From NCBI GenBank assembly GCA_028819575.1, contig JAPPLB010000174.1:1-54867 (forward strand): a DNA stretch of 54,867 nt. The letters are read 5' to 3'. Made by a program: the position numbers and the translations under genes. The stretch comes from Bryobacterales bacterium (GTDB lineage: Bacteria; Acidobacteriota; Terriglobia; Bryobacterales; UBA6623). The notes under the pieces are model-generated. The model made no database searches and was not told the DNA's origin. It saw nothing but the letters and a program-made list of their open reading frames with translations. This document shows, piece after piece, positions 26,222 to 34,296 of the stretch. The stretch's first letter is position 1, and each line of letters begins with the position of its first letter.

Positions 26222-26832
26222 TTACGGTATGGTGGGGAGAGGATCGGGTAAGGGTTTGCGCGGCAACTTCTCTTCGTGGTTGGCGGCGAGGTAGACGAAG
26301 GGGGCGATGACGACCACGACTTGCATAAGGTCACTGGGTTGTGCGCGATCGTAGGCATCCATGTTGGAGTGGTGGGTGCGGGTTTCGTATTCGACGGGGT
26401 CCTGGATGAACTGAATACCCGGCAATCCGACAGCGTCGAATGAAAGATGGTCAGTGCCGGGGCTCCAACCGAGGGGAACGCCGATCAACATCTCATACTG
26501 CGGCTCGACCAGATGAGCTGAGAAATGGCTTCGCGACCAGCCCTGACCGAACGGCCCCCAGCGTTCAAGCTCGACATTTTCAGCGCCCCATTATTCAAGC
26601 CGCGAGACGGCCCACCTGGCGGATGCATCGAATCCGGGTGAGTTGGTGATGCGGGGTCCGTAGACTTCGACGAGTTGAAAGAGGTGGTCCATCACCTCGG
26701 TGTGGTGGAAGCCTCCTGCTTGATGCGGTGGATGACCTCGCGGTCGACAGCGTCACTCGCCAGGATGTCGGGCACCGCGGAAAGAACTACGATGATGCCA
26801 AGAGACGATACGATGCGAGGCATGCCGATCAT
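26222..26832 (-). pseudogene. Decayed M28-family metallopeptidase
   Basis: Reading this strand from the ATG at 26832 gives a signal peptide (MIGMPRIVSSLGIIVVLSA), then KQEAST before a stop at 26692-26694. Shifting frame near 26695-26720 restores the family sequence EVMDHLFQLVEVYGPRITNS. A second in-frame stop (TAA at 26591-26593) interrupts [19 protein letters not shown]. After [17 protein letters not shown], around 26456-26462, the sequence jumps straight to [20 protein letters not shown], the C-terminal end of M28 peptidases. The PA-like insert and most metal ligands, probably about 300 residues, are missing. Frameshift, stop and deletion together mark a dead gene. The surviving end (HHSNMDAYD) is well conserved, so decay is fairly recent. 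Confidence 0.88.
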
Positions 26833-26841
26833 GCTTCGCCG

Positions 26842-27600
26842 CTAAAGCTCGAGTTCGTCGTTGTAGATCATGTCCTTGAGCTTGAATCTGCGCCTGATGT
26901 TCGTCTGCCCCATTTTCATTTGAAACTCGACGTCCTTGTCGGCAAGCGTGATCTCATGTGCGCGGGGGAAAGAGAGAACGACCTCGGCTTCCTGCTCGCC
27001 GCCGCGGATCCGGAAATCCTCCAGAGAGATGTTCTCCTTGTTCTTGCGCTTCAAAAACGAGCCTTGTTTGAAGCGCTCGGGGTTCCGCTGGCCCATTTGA
27101 GCCATGCGGCCGGGGAAACCGCTGACAGCGATGACGTAGTGTGTCTCGGCGCGGTTGATGAATGCTCGGCCGTCTTCGGCGGTGCCTGCTTCGTTGCCGT
27201 AGCGGGCTTTGACAAGCGCCTCTTTGACGGGCCGTGCGCTCAACCAGCGGACGACGAAGTTGCGCTGCATTCCACCGCCGCCTCCAGGGCCGCCGCCACC
27301 GTAGCTGCCGGGCACGCGAGTGCCTCCCCCAGCACCGGCTCCGGGGATGCCGCCACCAGCGCCGCCGAAACCACCGCCACCAGCGCCGCCTCGACCTCCT
27401 CCACGGCCTCGACCCATGCCGCCTCCTCCGCCGCCCATCGATATCGAGACGGTACGCGCCCAGGGAGAATTGGTGAGCATCTTGGTGACTTCCTTCTCGC
27501 TCCATTGCAGGAAGTCCTTGGTGATCCAGAAGTCCGCGGCGAATCCAACGGACGTCATCAGTCCGAGTAGCAGCAACAGTCGCAAGCCAGCAATGGCCAT
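26842..27600 (-). CDS. Secreted glycine-rich protein of unknown function
   Basis: A 252-residue exported protein. The ATG at 27600 is chosen because AAGGAGG lies a few bases upstream and a Sec signal peptide follows directly (MAIAGLRLLLLLGLMTSVGFAA). The mature start, DFWITKDFLQWSEKEVTKMLTNSPWA, recalls a family of acidobacterial secreted proteins with a short N-terminal helix pair. A glycine-rich low-complexity linker covers about residues 56-110. A C-terminal domain (NFVVRWLSARPVKEAL, later FSFPRAHEI-like strands) ends in KDMIYNDELEL. No enzyme motif is seen. It is divergent from hisS and lies just upstream of the M28 pseudogene on the same strand, perhaps once cotranscribed with it. Confidence 0.8.
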   Translation of the reverse strand: MAIAGLRLLLLLGLMTSVGFAADFWITKDFLQWSEKEVTKMLTNSPWARTVSISMGGGGGGMGRGRGGGRGGAGGGGFGGAGGGIPGAGAGGGTRVPGSYGGGGPGGGGGMQRNFVVRWLSARPVKEALVKARYGNEAGTAEDGRAFINRAETHYVIAVSGFPGRMAQMGQRNPERFKQGSFLKRKNKENISLEDFRIRGGEQEAEVVLSFPRAHEITLADKDVEFQMKMGQTNIRRRFKLKDMIYNDELEL

Positions 27601-27798
27601 CGTGTCCTCCTTGGAATGCTCCAAGCCTTTTTACACCCGCTCGGCGTCAAGCGCAATACGTTCGAACATAACACAGGCGACACATTCGCGAGACTGGTTA
27701 CGATGTAATATCCATGTAAAGAAGCGGGCGGAAGGCCCTGCCGTAATGATGCTAATCTGAAGCCTCCGCTCCCGGCCTGCCTGTATTCCCCGATCCGG

Positions 27799-29208
27799 AT
27801 GGTCGAACCTCGTTTATCGCGCGGCCTGCGTGATCTGTTGCCCGACGCCATGCTGGCTCGCCAGCGGATGATCGATACGATCCGCGGCGTTTACGAACTC
27901 TATGGGTTTTCACCCTTGGAAACGCCGGCAGTCGAATACCTCGATGTGCTGTCCGGTTCGGCCGGGGCCGAAGCACAAGGACAGATCTTTGAGGCAACGA
28001 ACCCCGAAGGCGAGCAACTCGGCCTTCGATTCGACCTGACGGTTCCGCTCTCACGCGTCGTGTCGCAGTATCAGGATCTGATCTTCCCGTTTCGGCGTTA
28101 TCAGGTATCTCCTGTCTGGAGAGCGGACAAGCCGGAGCCGGGCCGCTACCGGCAGTTCACGCAGTTTGACCTGGACTCGGTTGGTGCGGAATCGGAGGTG
28201 GCTGACACCGAGATCATCGCGGCGATGTGCGACACACTGGACGCGCTCGATGTAGGTCCTTATCTTGTCCGTTTTTCGAGCCGCAAGATTCTCAATCTAC
28301 TACTCGAATACGCTGAGATTCCCCAAAGCGGCGGCCCCGCTGTCTTTCGCATTCTCGATAAGCTCGACAAGATCGGACTCGGCAAAGTCAAGCTTGAGCT
28401 GACGTCGGGGTATACGGATGAGTCCGGAGCTCCGATTTCGGGACTCGGTCTCTCCGCCGGGCAGGTCGAAAAGATCGAGCGCTTTCTGAAGATCAAGGCC
28501 GACAGCCGGAGTGAAGTTCTTGAACTCCTTCGTGCTTTGTTCGGCGGCGTCGACAACGCTCAGCAGGAGATCGACGTTGTCGAGCGCATCTCGTCTCACC
28601 TTGATGCGCTCGGCTATGAGAGCAATCGGGTAGTGGTGGATCTTGGCATTGCGCGGGGTCTTGCTTACTACACTGGGCCGGTCTTCGAGGCGGTGCTGCT
28701 TGACGCGCAGCAGTTCGGTTCGGTCTTCGCCGGCGGACGATATGACAATCTGGTCCGGCGCTTCACCGGACGGAGCATCCCGGCAACCGGAGCCTCGATC
28801 GGCGTAGATCGGCTGCTGGCGGCCCTCGTCGAACTCGACCGTGTCGAGCAGCGCAAGACCAGTTCTCAGGTCCTTGTCTCTGCGATGGATCCGGCGCTGA
28901 TGGGAGAGTACCTGCAGATCACGTATGAGCTGCGACGAGCGGGCATACGAACCGAAATGCATGTGGGCAAGCCGAAACGGCTTGGCAAACAGCTTCAGAG
29001 GGCTGATCGCCTCGAGATTCCCTACGTAGTCATCATGGGCTCGGACGAAGCCCAGCGCGGCGTCGTCACTGTGAAAGAGATGCTGGTGGGCCGCAGGAAG
29101 GCGGTCGAGGTCAGATCCCACGACGAGTGGAAAGCGGGGCGGTTCGGCCAGCAGGAGATCGCCCGCAAAGACCTCGCGAAGACCTTGCGGCTGCTGCTCG
29201 ACGGTTGA
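27799..29208 (+). CDS. hisS: Histidyl-tRNA synthetase (archaeal/eukaryotic-like subtype)
   Basis: A 469-residue class II synthetase that charges tRNA-His. The N-terminus SRGLRDLLPDAMLARQRM and motif 1 region ELYGFSPLETPAVEY are clear. The motif 2 region contains LRFDLTVPLSRVV and FPFRRYQVSPVWRADKPEPGRYRQF. The histidine A motif reads GIARGLAYYTGPVFEA, and motif 3 is TGASIGVDRLLAAL. The C-terminal HGTP anticodon-binding domain begins near residue 355 (SQVLVSAMD). LRFDLTVPLSR and RGLAYYTG, instead of LRPE and RGLDYYTG, point to the eukaryotic-like subgroup rather than E. coli-type HisRS. No HisG is nearby, which argues against HisZ. Confidence 0.94.
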   Translation: MVEPRLSRGLRDLLPDAMLARQRMIDTIRGVYELYGFSPLETPAVEYLDVLSGSAGAEAQGQIFEATNPEGEQLGLRFDLTVPLSRVVSQYQDLIFPFRRYQVSPVWRADKPEPGRYRQFTQFDLDSVGAESEVADTEIIAAMCDTLDALDVGPYLVRFSSRKILNLLLEYAEIPQSGGPAVFRILDKLDKIGLGKVKLELTSGYTDESGAPISGLGLSAGQVEKIERFLKIKADSRSEVLELLRALFGGVDNAQQEIDVVERISSHLDALGYESNRVVVDLGIARGLAYYTGPVFEAVLLDAQQFGSVFAGGRYDNLVRRFTGRSIPATGASIGVDRLLAALVELDRVEQRKTSSQVLVSAMDPALMGEYLQITYELRRAGIRTEMHVGKPKRLGKQLQRADRLEIPYVVIMGSDEAQRGVVTVKEMLVGRRKAVEVRSHDEWKAGRFGQQEIARKDLAKTLRLLLDG

Positions 29209-29594
29209 TCGACTCAGCGGCCAGGTGTATATTCTCCTGACCTTGTTCTTCAGCGTTATCCTTCTGATGGCAAGCAGACCACCCTCACCTTGGCTCTGTT
29301 GTTGGCGGTGAGCATGGTGGAGGGTTCAGATTTCCGTAATGTCATCGTGGACGCAGGCCGTTGGCAACCCTGAATAACAGCAGCTCTTTCGGTCAGGCGG
29401 AAGTTCGGCATTCTTTTTTCTCGCACCTGGGACCCGAGAGACCTTGGGTGGAGCGAGACCCCTACACAAGTGAGGCACAACTCGAAATCCCTCCCGATTG
29501 CCTTTGCCAGTACCGGGAATGCCCCAGGGCGATCACAAACTCACGAAAGACTTGTCTGCCATAGCCGTACGGTCGGCGCCGGCTACCGGCTGAT
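29209..29594. other. 386-base gap between hisS and a convergent peptidase gene
   Basis: No gene was recognised on either strand. The reading frames are short and without family resemblance. No strong hairpin with a T-run was seen, although TTCTTTTTTCTC occurs near 29411. Confidence 0.4.
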
Positions 29595-30986
29595 TCACTT
29601 CGAACCGGCTACTTCGATGACAACGTCATAGAGAATTTCAACGTAGTCCTGAAAGGGTTCGACGTAGAGGTACTCGTCCTTGCCATGGATGCCGCCCGCG
29701 AGGTCCCAAACGGCCCGGGCCGGGCCAAAGCCATAGGACTCGATGCCGGCGGCGCGGAGTTGCGCCGAGTCGGTCGCGCCTGTGGACATGCGAGGCAGAA
29801 TGAGAATGCCCGGATAGCGCTGATCGAGCACTTTTTCGAAAGCTCGGAAGACATCCGACTTCAGTGACGAAGGCTGGTGCTTCGGGCGCGTGACGGGGTG
29901 CGGCATGAGGTCGACCTTGGGCTCTTTCATGATCCGCTTGAGTCGGGGGAAGAGTTCTTCGGGATCCTCGTGCGGCAGTGCGCGGATATCGACGGTGGCC
30001 TCCGCTTCCGAGGGGATGACGTTCTTGAGATAGCCGCCCTTGACGATCGTCGGTACGATCGATGTACGGATCATCGAGTAGAACACCGGGCTGATCTCTC
30101 GTAGCTTCTGTTGCGTTTCGGTACTTGGGTTCGCCTTGAGAACCTCGTTGTAGACCGCGGCTTCCTCGGGTGGCGCGTGTTCGGCAAGTCGGCGGAAGTA
30201 CTCACGTGTCGTTTCGTTGAGGTGAACGGGGGTTTCGTATTCCGACAGGCGGCCAACAGCTCGCGCGAGCGCTGCAACGGGGTTGTCCGGCAAGGGAATC
30301 GAGCCATGGCCGGAAGTGCCCTTGGCTTGCAGGTCGACGCGGCGGGGTGTCTTTTCGGCAGTCTGGATCTCGAAGCGGACGTGCTTGAACCGGCGATCGA
30401 AGACGCCTGCTCCGCCTTCGTTGATCGCAAACTCGGCGTCAATGGCTTTACGATGATTTTCGAGAAGATAGGTGATCCCGGCGAGCCCGCCGGCTTCTTC
30501 GTCGGCGACGCCGAGGAAGATGACGTCGCGGTCGAGCGGGACCTTGTGCCGATGCAACAGAAGCAGCACCTGTAATGATCCTGAGACGACGCCTTTGTCA
30601 TCGCCGGTGCCGCGACCGAAGATGATGCCGTCTTTGACAACACCGCCAAAGGGGTTGAACGACCATTCATCACGTTCGACGGCTACGACATCGAGGTGCC
30701 CGAGCAGCAGAAGGGGCTTTCTCTTTCCGTTGCCCTTGACTCGGGCGACGATGCTGGCGCGGCCGGGTTTCGCCTCGAAGATTTCTGACGGGATGCCATC
30801 GGCGTCGAGCTTTTTCTTGAGGTAGTTCGCAGCGAGGATCTCGTTGCCCTCGGGCTGCGATGTGTCGAGCCGAACAAGATCGACGAGGGTTTCCAGCGCT
30901 TCTTGACGAGCTTGGGGCCAGTCCGGCGTTTGTGCTGCGGCTGGCAGCAGGAGGAAAAGTAGAAGGGTTGGTCGGAATACGAACAC
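29595..30986 (-). CDS. Exported M20-family metallopeptidase
   Basis: A 463-residue dizinc peptidase of the M20 (ArgE/DapE/CPG2/Pm20d1-like) family with a Sec signal (FRPTLLLFLLLPAAAQ). The metal site residues are visible: GHLDVV (His and the assisting Asp), GRGTGDDKG (bridging Asp), ADEEAGG (catalytic Glu and ligand Glu), and a C-terminal GGIHGKDEYL (His). The dimerisation lid lies between (KGTSGHGSIPLPDNP). Such secreted enzymes hydrolyse N-acyl amino acids or dipeptides. GTG 30986 is chosen because AAGGAGG precedes it by about 11 bases and the signal peptide follows. That upstream block is duplicated before the esterase gene. It is the last of three same-strand genes, 31092-31964 and 32013-33215 being upstream. 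Confidence 0.9.
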   Translation of the reverse strand: MFVFRPTLLLFLLLPAAAQTPDWPQARQEALETLVDLVRLDTSQPEGNEILAANYLKKKLDADGIPSEIFEAKPGRASIVARVKGNGKRKPLLLLGHLDVVAVERDEWSFNPFGGVVKDGIIFGRGTGDDKGVVSGSLQVLLLLHRHKVPLDRDVIFLGVADEEAGGLAGITYLLENHRKAIDAEFAINEGGAGVFDRRFKHVRFEIQTAEKTPRRVDLQAKGTSGHGSIPLPDNPVAALARAVGRLSEYETPVHLNETTREYFRRLAEHAPPEEAAVYNEVLKANPSTETQQKLREISPVFYSMIRTSIVPTIVKGGYLKNVIPSEAEATVDIRALPHEDPEELFPRLKRIMKEPKVDLMPHPVTRPKHQPSSLKSDVFRAFEKVLDQRYPGILILPRMSTGATDSAQLRAAGIESYGFGPARAVWDLAGGIHGKDEYLYVEPFQDYVEILYDVVIEVAGSK

Positions 30987-30992
30987 TCTGAA

Positions 30993-31050
30993 GGAAACCT
31001 CCTTGTCCAGGATAAACGAATGTGGCGAGTTGGCTAGGCGAATAACTCAT
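30993..31050 (-). repeat. Translation-initiation block, copy 1 (repeated at 31972-32030)
   Basis: About 57 bases that match 31972-32030 at roughly five of six positions. It holds the Shine-Dalgarno sequence of the M20 gene inside a small hairpin: AAGGA and TCCTT flank GGTT. At its far end it keeps GAGTTATTCGCCTAG, matching the end of the SelA-like gene (GAGTTATTCGCATAG in copy 2). It therefore looks like a copied gene junction. Confidence 0.7.
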
Positions 31051-31091
31051 TCCGGGTTGGATCAGCCTGTGGGCTGGAAGTGTTCGATGGG

Positions 31092-31964
31092 TCAGTCCCG
31101 TTCTGCATGCGGTTCTTCGGAATCACCAGTTCCGCAACCCGTCACAAGGATTGAGACCGCCTCCTCCAGCCACCCGGAGTGCCATTGATGCCCTCTCTGT
31201 GGGCCATCCCGATAGGCGTGGGGAATCGCCAACCCGACAAGCAAATTGTGCATAGCCGTGTGATGCGCCCGGAACGCTCCTGCATAGCCGGTCAGGACCA
31301 AACGGCATCGTTGCCGAAGCATGGCCGCCCGGGAGCGAATCAGTCCAGTGATCCTGTATTGCTCGAAGTTCGCTTGTCCGCCGAAGATCGGCTCCATTCC
31401 GAACCTGTCAGGGGCATCTTGCATCAGAGGAGCGTCCCAGGCTGCCGCCTTGTCGAAGACTTCGGGATGGCGCAGCAGCAGGGACCACGCGCCCCACCCG
31501 GACTTGGAAAACCCGACCAGCAAACGTCCATCGGGGCCGGTCTCGATGGGATAGGAACTCTCGACCAGGGGAAGAACGTCCTCCAGCAGGTATTTTTCCT
31601 GTCGCAAGGACATATTGGCGGGGTGATCGGCATACCATGGCAATGTCGAGAATGTCGGCAGTGCCACAACTAGGCCGTAGCGGTCGGCAATGTCCAGCTT
31701 CCGTATTTCCTCGGCCGGGTCGCCCCATCTCGTTTCGGCGCCAGCCTCGACCGGAAGCACGTAGAGGGTCCTCATGGGGAGGTCGATGTCCTTGCGCTTG
31801 GGTGTGAAGACACGTACGGTCGTCTCGCCGGTTTGTCGAGGGCTCCGCATGACGTGGACATCCTCGGCTGCTTCGAGGGCTCCCGCAGCCATGCAGGCAA
31901 GCAACAGTACAAGCCTGGCCGATGGGCATCGACGCTGATGCGATTGACGGAGGCCGGATTGCAA
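31092..31964 (-). CDS. Exported alpha/beta-hydrolase (esterase D-like)
   Basis: A 290-residue secreted esterase-like protein. The N-terminus has an Arg-rich start and a hydrophobic core (ARLVLLLACMAAGALEA). The nucleophile elbow is GFSKSGWGAWSLL, and the likely catalytic histidine is in QRGHQWHSGWLEE near the C-terminus. The family (PF00756-like) includes feruloyl esterases, S-formylglutathione hydrolase and siderophore esterases; the substrate is unknown. The start is taken as TTG 31964, because the block carrying a Shine-Dalgarno-like AAAGAGG stands at nearly the same distance as in its duplicate before the M20 gene. The C-terminal tail is Glu- and Thr-rich. Downstream is the M20 peptidase gene, upstream the SelA-like gene. 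Confidence 0.8.
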   Translation of the reverse strand: MQSGLRQSHQRRCPSARLVLLLACMAAGALEAAEDVHVMRSPRQTGETTVRVFTPKRKDIDLPMRTLYVLPVEAGAETRWGDPAEEIRKLDIADRYGLVVALPTFSTLPWYADHPANMSLRQEKYLLEDVLPLVESSYPIETGPDGRLLVGFSKSGWGAWSLLLRHPEVFDKAAAWDAPLMQDAPDRFGMEPIFGGQANFEQYRITGLIRSRAAMLRQRCRLVLTGYAGAFRAHHTAMHNLLVGLAIPHAYRDGPQRGHQWHSGWLEEAVSILVTGCGTGDSEEPHAERD

Positions 31965-31971
31965 GAGAGGA

Positions 31972-32030
31972 GGAAACCTCTTTCTCCAGGATAAGCGACG
32001 GTGGAGGTTTGTCTATGCGAATAACTCCTT
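31972..32030 (-). repeat. Translation-initiation block, copy 2 (repeated at 30993-31050)
   Basis: Covers the last codons of the SelA-like gene, the short spacer and the Shine-Dalgarno region of the esterase gene. The AAAGAGG sequence can pair with the downstream CCTCCTCT. The conserved centre TCCAGGATAA is identical in both copies. Confidence 0.7.
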
Positions 32031-33215
32031 GATACGCGCTGCGACGATTTCGTGCTCGCCGGGCTTGAGCATCCACATGGAGATGCGCAGCCCCTCGGGG
32101 TTTTGCGAGACGGCGATCGCCGGTTCGCCCTCGCGCAGTTTCTTGACCGCATCGCCGGGTGTGAGACTTTTCGCGGCGGCATCCCAGCGAACGAGGACGT
32201 GGGGAACGCGATTGGCGATGGCCGGAATGTGCAGTTCGGTCTCGACTCCATCGACCCCGCCCACCGTCCGGATGACGTGCTCGGCGCGGGCGTCGAGTTC
32301 GCGGCGCTCAGCGTCATGATCGATGCTGTGGTAACGCTCAACGGCGGCGAGCAGGCCCATGATCTCTTCCTTGCCGACTTTCATGCCCCGCCCAACGCCG
32401 GCGCGTGGGCTGCTGGCCTTGAGCGCGGCGGCGACAAGTTCGGCGTCGCCGAGCACTAGGCCGCTGGCCTGCGGTCCAAGTAGCCCCTTACCGCCGGAGA
32501 AGACGGCGAGATCGAAACCTTCGTCGATGTACTGGCGCAGCCGGCTGACGGGAGGAACATCTGAAGCACAGTCGTTCATCGTGGGGATGCCGTGTTTCTT
32601 GCCGATCCCGATCCACTCGGCTCGCGAGATCCGGCCACTGGGTTCGGCGACGTTCAAGAAGAACATCATGGCCGTGCGCTCGCTGATGGCCTTCTCGAGC
32701 TCTTCTCTCGTCTCGACCTCGACGGGTCTGGCGCCGGCCATCCAAATCTGAGTGTCGAAGCCAAAGCGATGGCTTTTCTGGATGATGACTTCGTTGGGCA
32801 TGCCGGTCGTGTCGGGTAGTTGGCGCAGCTTCTTGTTGTCGCCCCGTGTGACACAAGCCGCGGTCCCGACGGTCAGGCCGGAAGCCGCCCCACAGCAGAT
32901 CATCGCGCCGGGAACGCCAATAATCTCGGCGATGCGCTTGCCGACCTTTACCTGCAGTTCGGGTAGATCAATGAAGTTTCTGGATGCCTCGACCATCGCG
33001 GCGACGACCTCCGGTGGCATGATCGAGCCTCCGAGAACCGTCACCACACCGACTCCGTTGATGACGTGCCGTACGCCAAGGCTTTCGTAGGTAACCGTGC
33101 TGGTGGTTCCGCCGATCGGCGACCGGGGGGACTCTCCGCAACTTACGAGCCCGGCAGCAGCCGCCCCGGTCGTGGTTGCTTTGAGAAAACTTCTGCGTGT
33201 TCGAGAACGTTTCAT
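32013..33215 (-). CDS. Tat-exported SelA/DgaE-like PLP enzyme
   Basis: A 400-residue PLP-dependent fold-type I protein. It resembles the selenocysteine synthase-like group that includes D-glucosaminate-6-phosphate ammonia-lyase, rather than true SelA. The N-terminus has a twin-arginine signal (RTRRSFLKATTTGAAAAG), then VSCG, a possible lipobox. Family features include VINGVGVVTVLGGS, CCGAASGLTVGTAACVTRGD, FLNVAEPSGRISR, MNDCASDVPP and FSGGKGLLGPQASG, whose lysine is the likely PLP anchor. A PLP enzyme outside the cytoplasm is uncommon; Tat would export it folded with its cofactor. It is the first gene of a same-strand set with an exported esterase and an M20 peptidase, suggesting periplasmic amino-acid or amino-sugar breakdown. 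Confidence 0.85.
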   Translation of the reverse strand: MKRSRTRRSFLKATTTGAAAAGLVSCGESPRSPIGGTTSTVTYESLGVRHVINGVGVVTVLGGSIMPPEVVAAMVEASRNFIDLPELQVKVGKRIAEIIGVPGAMICCGAASGLTVGTAACVTRGDNKKLRQLPDTTGMPNEVIIQKSHRFGFDTQIWMAGARPVEVETREELEKAISERTAMMFFLNVAEPSGRISRAEWIGIGKKHGIPTMNDCASDVPPVSRLRQYIDEGFDLAVFSGGKGLLGPQASGLVLGDAELVAAALKASSPRAGVGRGMKVGKEEIMGLLAAVERYHSIDHDAERRELDARAEHVIRTVGGVDGVETELHIPAIANRVPHVLVRWDAAAKSLTPGDAVKKLREGEPAIAVSQNPEGLRISMWMLKPGEHEIVAARIKELFA

Positions 33216-33640
33216 GGTCAGTATCCTGCCGTTGTCCGGCTATCAGAATGTAACGCATCAGGCGTCCAGGCTGTTGATCCGACCGCAATCCGCGCAGGAA
33301 TGGAAGTCTGACGAGGGAATCCGGTAGCGGGTGATTCATCCAGCGTGTCCGAAGTTCGACACGGCGAGGAGCGGCCATCATCAGCGGATGTCATGGCGGG
33401 GTGAGCGGGTTTGCCGTATCTGTCGTACCAGTGCCAAAGAGCTCGCGGCCCCTGATGTCCACCGCTGAAACGGCAGGCTTCCCTCTCTTGCCCGGCAGCG
33501 TTGCGGGTGCTCTTTGTCGAGGCGGTTCGGCGTGCAACGCTGTCTCGGCGTAGGGTCTGTTTGCGGACGGGCTGGGACAGGCCGACGGGGCCTTGTGCAA
33601 CGAAATCACGGTACACTTGACGTTTGGCCGTTTTGCCGAG
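33216..33640. other. 425-base divergent intergenic region
   Basis: Separates the SelA-like gene (minus) from the corrinoid methyltransferase operon (plus) and should carry both promoters. No protein family, tRNA or repeat was recognised. The next gene could begin at 33593 if its longer start is used. Confidence 0.4.
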
Positions 33641-34285
33641 ATGAGCCTCACGACCGATATCGGACGTCGAATCGAGTTGGTCTCGATGGACTCGCACTTC
33701 CACGAGATCTCGATCGGGCTCTATCGCCAACAAGGAACGCAAGGTCCCGAGTTCCTCGTTCACACGTACAGCGGCCTTGACGGTGCTCGAGAGCGGGTAG
33801 AGTTTGTAACGCGGACGATGGTTGTGCTCGGCGGCATGGAGGCGGTAGAGGGCGATGGCCGGCGGGCGAGGTTTGCGTGCAACAGCTCACACGATTTCGC
33901 CTGCAGGCGAGTTTTCCTGGAATCTTGCAAATGGGACCCTGCCGTTGCCGTGGAGCCGAAGCCGTTGACGATCTTCGACAGGAAGTCGGACGGAAACGTC
34001 ACCGTCTCGAGCCTCGTCGATGGCGCATACCGCGTCACCGGAGAGTTGAAGAGCGATCGGGCAAAGAAGCGCCGGACCGCCATTGGCGCCGGCCTTGTGA
34101 AGCTCGGAGAGATGGAATGGCTCGAAGGTGACGAGGAGCGTTTCGCATTTCCTTGCAGGCACTCTCACGATAAACTGGTGGGGTTGCTGCTGATTCGCGC
34201 GTTGAATGTCAGGGGCGTTGAGCGCGAGCAGCAAATGGCTTTGGCCCGGGGACAGTTGCTGGCTCCCAGCGCTCAGAAACAGTAG
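33641..34285 (+). CDS. Conserved-looking protein of unknown function, first gene of the corrinoid operon
   Basis: A 214-residue soluble protein that I do not recognise. ATG 33641 (MSLTTDIGRRIELVSMDSHFHEISIGLYR) is chosen because a structured beginning follows; an upstream ATG at 33593 adds 16 residues. There may be two similar halves: VVLGGMEAVEGDGRRARFACNSSHDFACRRVFLE in the first and LVKLGEMEWLEGDEERFAFPCRHSHDKLVGLLLI in the second share a glycine-methionine-glutamate stretch, an acidic turn, a cysteine and an SHD motif. That suggests an internal duplication. Eleven bases separate its stop from the methyltransferase gene, so a shared transcript is likely. The Cys/His pairs might bind metal or a corrinoid, which is speculation. 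Confidence 0.65.
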   Translation: MSLTTDIGRRIELVSMDSHFHEISIGLYRQQGTQGPEFLVHTYSGLDGARERVEFVTRTMVVLGGMEAVEGDGRRARFACNSSHDFACRRVFLESCKWDPAVAVEPKPLTIFDRKSDGNVTVSSLVDGAYRVTGELKSDRAKKRRTAIGAGLVKLGEMEWLEGDEERFAFPCRHSHDKLVGLLLIRALNVRGVEREQQMALARGQLLAPSAQKQ

Positions 34286-34296
34286 ACCTCTACGTT

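Noticed and set aside
27234-27505. Proline-rich and arginine-rich frames over the glycine-rich protein
   Set aside because: They are other-frame readings of the GGN-rich low-complexity segment; the minus-strand gene has a signal peptide and a good Shine-Dalgarno sequence.
27799-29208. HisZ, the regulatory paralogue of histidyl-tRNA synthetase
   Set aside because: The anticodon-binding domain and histidine-binding motif are present, and no hisG lies nearby.
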